From assembly GCA_963782445.1 (NCBI GenBank), contig CAWAJM010000001.1, forward strand, positions 248,001-312,000: a stretch of DNA of 64,000 bases. Direction: 5' to 3'. This DNA is from ZC4RG20 sp963782445 (GTDB lineage Bacteria; Pseudomonadota; Gammaproteobacteria; Steroidobacterales; Rariloculaceae). Position numbers and translations under genes: made by a program. The notes beneath the pieces are model-generated. The model was not told the origin of the DNA and did not search any database. It saw only the letters and a list, made by a program, of their open reading frames with translations. Below, piece after piece: positions 59,935-64,000 of this stretch (position 1 is the stretch's first letter; each line of letters begins with the position of its first letter).

Positions 59935-61107
59935 ATGAAGAAGAGCACCGACCGCATCCTGACCACCCACGTCGGCAGTCTGCCGCGCCCCCAAAGCCTC
60001 ATCGAGGCCTTCCGCGACGGTGCCTCGAGCGAAGCCATCGCCGCGCGCCTCCGCTCCGCCGTCGCCGCGATCGTGGACAAGCAGGCGTCCGTCGGTCTCG
60101 ACGTCGTCAACGACGGCGAGTTCGGCAAGCCCATGACCGAGTCCGTCGACTACGGGGCGTGGGCGACCTACGTCTGGGGACGGCTGGACGGCTTCGAGTT
60201 CCGCGAGGTCCAGGATCGCAGCGAGGCGGTGAGGCGGTTCATGGGCCAGAGCAAGGACCGTCACGAATTCGCGACCTTCTACGCCACGGGCGCGGACGGC
60301 ACTGGCTCGAACCGCTCGCGGCCCTTTCGCGTCCCGATCAACACCGGGCCCATCAAGTACACGGGTCACGCGCTCGTCGGGCGCGACATCGACAATCTCA
60401 AGGCGGCGCTCGCCGAAGTCGAGGTCGAGGATGCTTTCCTGAGCGCGGTGTTCACGGGCATCCAATTCGGTGCCAGCGAATACTACAAGTCTAGAGAGGA
60501 GCAGGCCGTCGCCCTCGCCGAGGCGATGCGCGAGGAGTATCGGGCCATCGTCGACGCCGGTCTCAACGTGCAGATTGACGACCCGCTACTCGTCAACGTC
60601 TACGAATTCGATTACTCGATGGACGGGGACCTGGGGGCGTTTCGCAAATGGGCCGAGGGCCATGTCGAGCTCTTGAACCATGCCCTCGAAGGTCTGCCCG
60701 AGGAACGCATCCGTTATCACCTGTGCTGGGGCAGCTGGGCCGGGCCGCACAGCTCGGACCTGCCGATCAGCGAGATCGTGGACCTGCTCGTCAAGATTAA
60801 CGCGAGCCAGTATTCGTTCGAGGCCGCGAACCCGCAGCACGAGCACGAGTGGAAGGTCTGGCGGGACGTGAAGCTGCCCGAGGGCCGCGCCTTGATTCCC
60901 GGCGTCGTCACGCACAAGACCAACGTGCTCGAGCACGCGGAAGTCGTCGCCGACCGCATCGTGCGCTTCGCCGAGGTCGTCGGCCGCGAAAACGTCCTCG
61001 CGAGCACGGACTGCGGCATGGGCGGGCGCATCGACCCGCAGCTCGCGTGGGCGAAGCTCGCGGCGCTGGCCGGCGGGGCGCGGCTCGCGACGGAGCGGCT
61101 TTGGTAG
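59935..61107 (+). CDS. MetE-like (cobalamin-independent methionine synthase C-domain) protein
   Basis: The 390-residue protein has the stand-alone MetE C-domain pattern: ILTTHVGSLPRPQSLIEAFR, VNDGEFGKP, LNVQIDDPLLV, YHLCWGSW (zinc Cys) and STDCGMGGRID (second Cys). It should transfer a methyl group to homocysteine or a related thiol from a donor other than the polyglutamylated folate of full MetE. It has no N-terminal MetE domain. It is probably translated with the FrnE-like gene upstream. Paralogous to the frameshifted gene at 42251-43358. Confidence 0.86.
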   Translation: MKKSTDRILTTHVGSLPRPQSLIEAFRDGASSEAIAARLRSAVAAIVDKQASVGLDVVNDGEFGKPMTESVDYGAWATYVWGRLDGFEFREVQDRSEAVRRFMGQSKDRHEFATFYATGADGTGSNRSRPFRVPINTGPIKYTGHALVGRDIDNLKAALAEVEVEDAFLSAVFTGIQFGASEYYKSREEQAVALAEAMREEYRAIVDAGLNVQIDDPLLVNVYEFDYSMDGDLGAFRKWAEGHVELLNHALEGLPEERIRYHLCWGSWAGPHSSDLPISEIVDLLVKINASQYSFEAANPQHEHEWKVWRDVKLPEGRALIPGVVTHKTNVLEHAEVVADRIVRFAEVVGRENVLASTDCGMGGRIDPQLAWAKLAALAGGARLATERLW

Positions 61108-61141
61108 CTGCCGGCGCCGCTGCGCCTCGCGGCGGATGTGC

Positions 61142-61741
61142 CTACTTGGCCGGCGGCTTGGGCAGCGGCGGCTGAGGCCCGACGACCTGCTCGAGCGCGC
61201 GCCACGCGCAGATCTCGTCGCTCCACGCGGGCGTCGGCCTTTGGCCGCCGACGCCGATGAAGCCGATGATCTGCTTGCCGGCCCAGATCGGCAGGCCGCC
61301 GGCGACGGGGAAGAAGCCGATCGCGAGTTCCTGCGGCGCGCGGTCCGGATTGCGAGTGACGTTGTTTTGCCTGAGCGACGTCGGCTGCCGCGTCAGGAAC
61401 GCCGTGTGCGCCTTCATCTCGGCCGTATGCATCGCGACGAAATGCGCGGCGGCGTCCATGCGATGCGCGTGGACGAGGTTGCCGAAAGGGTCGAGGACGA
61501 CGACGGCGACGGCCTCGTCATGCTCGGCCGCCATCTTCTCGCACGCGTGCGCGGCCGCCTCGGCCGTCGCGCCGTTGATGATGCTCGAATCGCCCATGGC
61601 CTCGGCGTCTTTGCCGCCGATGACGAGCTTGGGGTCGACACCGGACGGCGGCTGGGCTCGGCCCTGCAGCGGCGCCGCGCCGAGGCCGAGCCCCAGGAGC
61701 GCACCGGCGAGTGCCGCCGGGAACAGTCTTCGAAGGAGCAT
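61142..61741 (-). CDS. Exported GlcG/HbpS-type heme-binding protein
   Basis: The 199-residue protein has a signal peptide (about 1-29) and a GlcG/HbpS domain: CEKMAAEHDEAVAVVVLDPF, NLVHAHRMDAAAHFV, MKAHTAFLTRQPT, and GGLPIWAGKQIIGFIGVGGQ. HbpS is an extracellular heme-binding sensor; other members are small-molecule binding proteins of unknown ligand. It converges on the MetE-like gene. Confidence 0.84.
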   Translation of the reverse strand: MLLRRLFPAALAGALLGLGLGAAPLQGRAQPPSGVDPKLVIGGKDAEAMGDSSIINGATAEAAAHACEKMAAEHDEAVAVVVLDPFGNLVHAHRMDAAAHFVAMHTAEMKAHTAFLTRQPTSLRQNNVTRNPDRAPQELAIGFFPVAGGLPIWAGKQIIGFIGVGGQRPTPAWSDEICAWRALEQVVGPQPPLPKPPAK

Positions 61742-61890
61742 GGGTCACCTCTGTGTTGCGTCGGTAGATGGTAGCAGCGGCGATCGGGCGGGCGCGGGCG
61801 GCGACGACGGTGGGCTGGAGCGCGGCCATGGAAGCGACATCGGCCCGTGGCACGGGGCATAATCGCTCATCGGACCGCCGGAGACAGGCC

Positions 61891-62376
61891 ATGACCCGTA
61901 ACTGCACGGCCGCCTTGCGCTTCCGCCATCCGAGCATCGATCCGGACGAGATCACGCGGCGTCTTCTCATCGAGCCGCTGCATTGCTGGCGTGCCGGAGA
62001 CGCACGCGACATGGAACCGGAGACGCTCGGCGAAGGCGTGTATCGCGAGACGTACTGGATCGGTTCGTTGCCGCCGATCATCAGGTCGCGCGATCCCGTG
62101 GCGCTCGGACCGGCCGGCGCCCCATTGCCGGCCACCGTATTGCCTGCACTCGATTCCCCCGAGCTGCTGATTTCGAGCGCCTACGTGAGCATGTGGCGCG
62201 AGCGCGATTTCTGGAGACGCTTCGCGGACGAGGGCGGCACCATCGACGTGGTGATCAACGTCGACAACGCGGAGGGCCTGCGCCTGGACCTGCGGCCGGA
62301 CCTGATTGCCGTGCTCGCGGAGCTGCGCATCGGCTTGTCCTTCAACGTCGAAGCCGAGCTGGACGCGGTGGCCTGA
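61891..62376 (+). CDS. DUF4279-like protein
   Basis: The 161-residue protein begins CTAALRFRHPSIDPDEITRR and LLIEPLHCWRAGD, and ends VLAELRIGLSFNVEAEL. This matches DUF4279, small proteins of unknown function found in many proteobacteria and sometimes near toxin-immunity loci. No such partner is visible here. The ATG at 61891 follows GGAGACAGG. Confidence 0.65.
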   Translation: MTRNCTAALRFRHPSIDPDEITRRLLIEPLHCWRAGDARDMEPETLGEGVYRETYWIGSLPPIIRSRDPVALGPAGAPLPATVLPALDSPELLISSAYVSMWRERDFWRRFADEGGTIDVVINVDNAEGLRLDLRPDLIAVLAELRIGLSFNVEAELDAVA

Positions 62377-62436
62377 CGCGGCCGTTGCCCTTGCCGCGGC
62401 GGGATCGCGCGGCGCCGGAAGCGTTTCATGGGCCGT

Positions 62437-62958
62437 TCAGACCAGTCCCAGACGCAGGACGTCGTCTCGGAACCAGGGCGTGAAGTCGTCGGGCCGCGCG
62501 GCGAAGGCCGCCGCGAGCTCGCCCAGCGTAACGACCTGCACGGCGGCGACTTCCTCGGGATCGGCGCCGAGCGGCCCGTCGTAGGCGCAGCGAAACGACT
62601 GCTGGAACTCGTAGTCCTTGATGCCGCGCTCCGGCAGCTCGAGCCGGGCGGTTGCGGTCGCGCCGATCGGCTCGAGCACAACGTCCGCCGTGACACCGAG
62701 TTCTTCGCGCAGGCCCCGCCGTGCTCCTTCGGCGTAGCTTTCGCCGGGCCGCAGATGTTCGGCGGCGCTCAAGTCCCAGGCGCCGGGACAGATGTCCTTG
62801 TCGAATTGGCGCTGCTGAATCAACAGCCGTCCGTCGGGGCGGAAAACGAACACGTGCACGGCGCGATGCCAGAGACCTTCGCGATGCGCCCGGGTGCGCG
62901 CCGCGAGTCCGACGGGCGTGCCGTACTCATCGAGAATCTCGAACTGCTCTTCGCTCAT
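62437..62958 (-). CDS. Nudix hydrolase
   Basis: The 173-residue protein contains the Nudix box in HLRPGESYAEGARRGLREEL (G-x5-E-x7-R-E-x2-E-E, about 68-90) and the N-terminal WHRAVHVFVFRPDGRLLIQQ. The overall layout resembles isopentenyl-diphosphate isomerase-like Nudix proteins (YfcD type), which hydrolyse or sanitise a nucleotide or diphosphate. Substrate unknown. Confidence 0.88.
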   Translation of the reverse strand: MSEEQFEILDEYGTPVGLAARTRAHREGLWHRAVHVFVFRPDGRLLIQQRQFDKDICPGAWDLSAAEHLRPGESYAEGARRGLREELGVTADVVLEPIGATATARLELPERGIKDYEFQQSFRCAYDGPLGADPEEVAAVQVVTLGELAAAFAARPDDFTPWFRDDVLRLGLV

Positions 62959-63024
62959 GCGCTCGGGCCCATGCCGTCGTCCTCGCGGTCCTTGCCCGGC
63001 CAGCCTGCGCCTGTCGTGCCGCGC

Positions 63025-63882
63025 TCAGCGCGGTGGCGGATAGGCCGCGTATTGGGGGATGTCGTCCGCGATGTCGAACCACGGCGCCTTGTCTGCGACG
63101 AAGATGTGGCCCTGCGGGCGCATGCCGGGATCGGTCTCGAGGACGCCCGCCGGAATGACGACGAAGTTCGCCGCCGCATGCAGAGTCGGGACCTTGGCGC
63201 CGCAGCGCGGGCAGAACGAAACGGCAAACCTTTCAGCCTCGGGAACCTTATAGCCGCGAACGCCGTTCTGACCGCGCAACCAGCGGAACTGCGCCGCCGC
63301 GACGAAGACGTTCGTGGCGTGCGCGGCCCCACGGGACCGCCGGCAGCGCGAGCAGTGGCAGTTCATGAAGCGGGTCGGCGTGCCCGTGAATTCGAAAGCC
63401 ACGTCGCCGCAGAGGCACGCGCCCCGGACGGCGCCGTCTTTCCGCGGCTGCGGCACGGGCCCTGCGACGGCATGGACCTTCCTGAACGTCGCGGGATACT
63501 CGGCATGCTGCGGTAAGCCGTCCGTGATGGCGTACCAGTCAGCCTTCGAGGCCGCGAAGATGTGGCCTTGGGGCCGGATGCCCAAGTCGCCTTCGAGGGC
63601 GCCGGCGGGTGCGAACGAGAGTCCGATCTTCGGCGCCGAGGTCGCGACGGGCGCCCCGCAGCCGGTGCAGAATGGCCGCTCGAAGCTGGCCGAGGAGGCA
63701 TAACGGGCGATGCGGTCCTCGCCCGAGAGCCAGCGCAAGCGCTCGAGCGGCGCGGAGACGAACGTCGCGAAGGCTGCGCCGTGGTGCTTGCGGCAGATCG
63801 AGCAGTGGCAGGACAGCAGCGTGCGGAACGGGCCCGCGATCTCGTAGCGCACGGCGCCGCACAGACACGCGCCGCGGCTCAC
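63025..63882 (-). CDS. Tandem GFA (glutathione-dependent formaldehyde-activating-type) protein
   Basis: The 285-residue protein consists of two GFA/CENP-V domains. Each has CLCGxV, CHCSxC and CxxCG zinc ligands: in the first ACLCGAVRYE, SCHCSICRKH and FCTGCGAPV; in the second ACLCGDVAFE, NCHCSRCRRS and FCPRCGAKV. Each ends with a similar block (IRPQGHIFAASKADWYAITD and MRPQGHIFVADKAPWFDIAD). It is an internal duplication of the normal single-domain protein. The GTG start overlaps the stop of the next gene upstream. Function unknown; a link to formaldehyde is not proven for the family. Confidence 0.85.
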   Translation of the reverse strand: MSRGACLCGAVRYEIAGPFRTLLSCHCSICRKHHGAAFATFVSAPLERLRWLSGEDRIARYASSASFERPFCTGCGAPVATSAPKIGLSFAPAGALEGDLGIRPQGHIFAASKADWYAITDGLPQHAEYPATFRKVHAVAGPVPQPRKDGAVRGACLCGDVAFEFTGTPTRFMNCHCSRCRRSRGAAHATNVFVAAAQFRWLRGQNGVRGYKVPEAERFAVSFCPRCGAKVPTLHAAANFVVIPAGVLETDPGMRPQGHIFVADKAPWFDIADDIPQYAAYPPPR

Positions 63883-64000
63883 TGTCCGGCCTCCTCGGCG
63901 GCGGCCGGCGCGTCGTGATCGACCTGCAGGGCCTCGAGAAAGCGCGAAACGAGGTTGTAGCCGGCGATCGTCGCCGTGAGCTCCACGAGCTCGCGCTCGT
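63879..64000 (-). CDS. Carboxymuconolactone decarboxylase-family protein, C-terminal part only
   Basis: The window ends inside this gene. The last 39 residues read ERELVELTATIAGYNLVSRF followed by LEALQVDHD and an acidic Ala-rich tail, which matches the C-terminus of carboxymuconolactone decarboxylase-like proteins (AhpD-like fold). Its stop overlaps the start of the GFA gene. The conserved Cys pair would lie outside the window. Confidence 0.6.
   Translation of the reverse strand, partial: ERELVELTATIAGYNLVSRFLEALQVDHDAPAAAEEAGQ

Noticed and set aside
1..64000. tRNA, rRNA, CRISPR and insertion sequences
   Set aside because: I found no cloverleaf with a GGTTCGA-type arm, no rRNA-like stretch, no regularly spaced repeats and no transposase or integrase gene.

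Overview
The window is 64 kb of very GC-rich, densely packed bacterial DNA with about 60 genes. I see no tRNA, rRNA, CRISPR array, prophage or complete insertion sequence. The combination of MiaE, an Lrp-controlled branched-chain keto acid dehydrogenase cluster, an AAHS-type MFS transporter, leukotriene-A4-hydrolase-like M1 peptidase and many exported proteins of unknown function suggests a soil or freshwater proteobacterium, most likely a gammaproteobacterium of the Steroidobacter/Nevskia type. That placement is inference from gene content only.

Layout. 1-4.4 kb: a GluR0-type ligand-gated potassium channel, a flavin monooxygenase and a TPR-LuxR regulator. 4.5-9.8 kb: a secreted alpha/beta hydrolase facing a four-gene minus-strand cassette of exported proteins (DUF6152, large, small, DUF6152). 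10-15 kb: small flavin-reductase and RibD-like reductases, a lipoprotein and an M1 aminopeptidase. 15-26 kb: an NTF2-like secreted protein, a GH3 glucosidase, an ECF sigma/anti-sigma pair divergent from a diiron-type metallo-beta-lactamase-fold gene, a GST, an MFS carrier, ASCH and VOC proteins, and a hybrid histidine kinase. 26-31 kb: a truncated DUF2182 gene, a conserved unknown, a PEGA-like lipoprotein, then miaE, mtaD and ahcY. 31-35 kb: a secreted lysyl-endopeptidase-like protease with eight Ig-like repeats and a C-terminal sorting tail. 35-43.4 kb: AAHS transporter, quinone oxidoreductase, DUF1835 protein, a BlaI/M56-TonB regulatory pair with tandem operators, a glycerol kinase fragment and a MetE-like gene. 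44-54 kb: an Lrp regulator with two coupled genes, divergent from a seven-gene operon (heme-oxygenase-like protein, E1 alpha, E1 beta, E2, isovaleryl-CoA dehydrogenase, acyl-CoA carboxyltransferase, CitE-like lyase) plus an HPPD-like VOC protein. 54-64 kb: exported amidohydrolase and hydrolase, sulfotransferase, HtpX, a decayed FtsX-type permease, FrnE-like and MetE-like proteins, GlcG/HbpS protein, DUF4279, Nudix, tandem GFA and a partial carboxymuconolactone decarboxylase.

How genes work together. The 45.6-54 kb operon should oxidise branched-chain keto acids, chiefly that of leucine, under the divergent Lrp/BkdR-like repressor. mtaD-ahcY and the two MetE-like proteins point to methyl-cycle recycling. 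The exported cassette at 5.9-9.8 kb is the best candidate for an undescribed system: two paralogous exported proteins are each paired with a DUF6152 protein whose predicted mature N-terminus begins His-His-Ser.

One technical point matters for any reader. The protease (two breaks) and the MetE-like gene (one break) carry frameshifts, and all three breaks lie on the heptamer GAACGTC. Deleting one base to give the palindrome GACGTC restores sensible protein each time, so these are probably intact genes with a motif-linked sequencing error, although a biological cause is not excluded.
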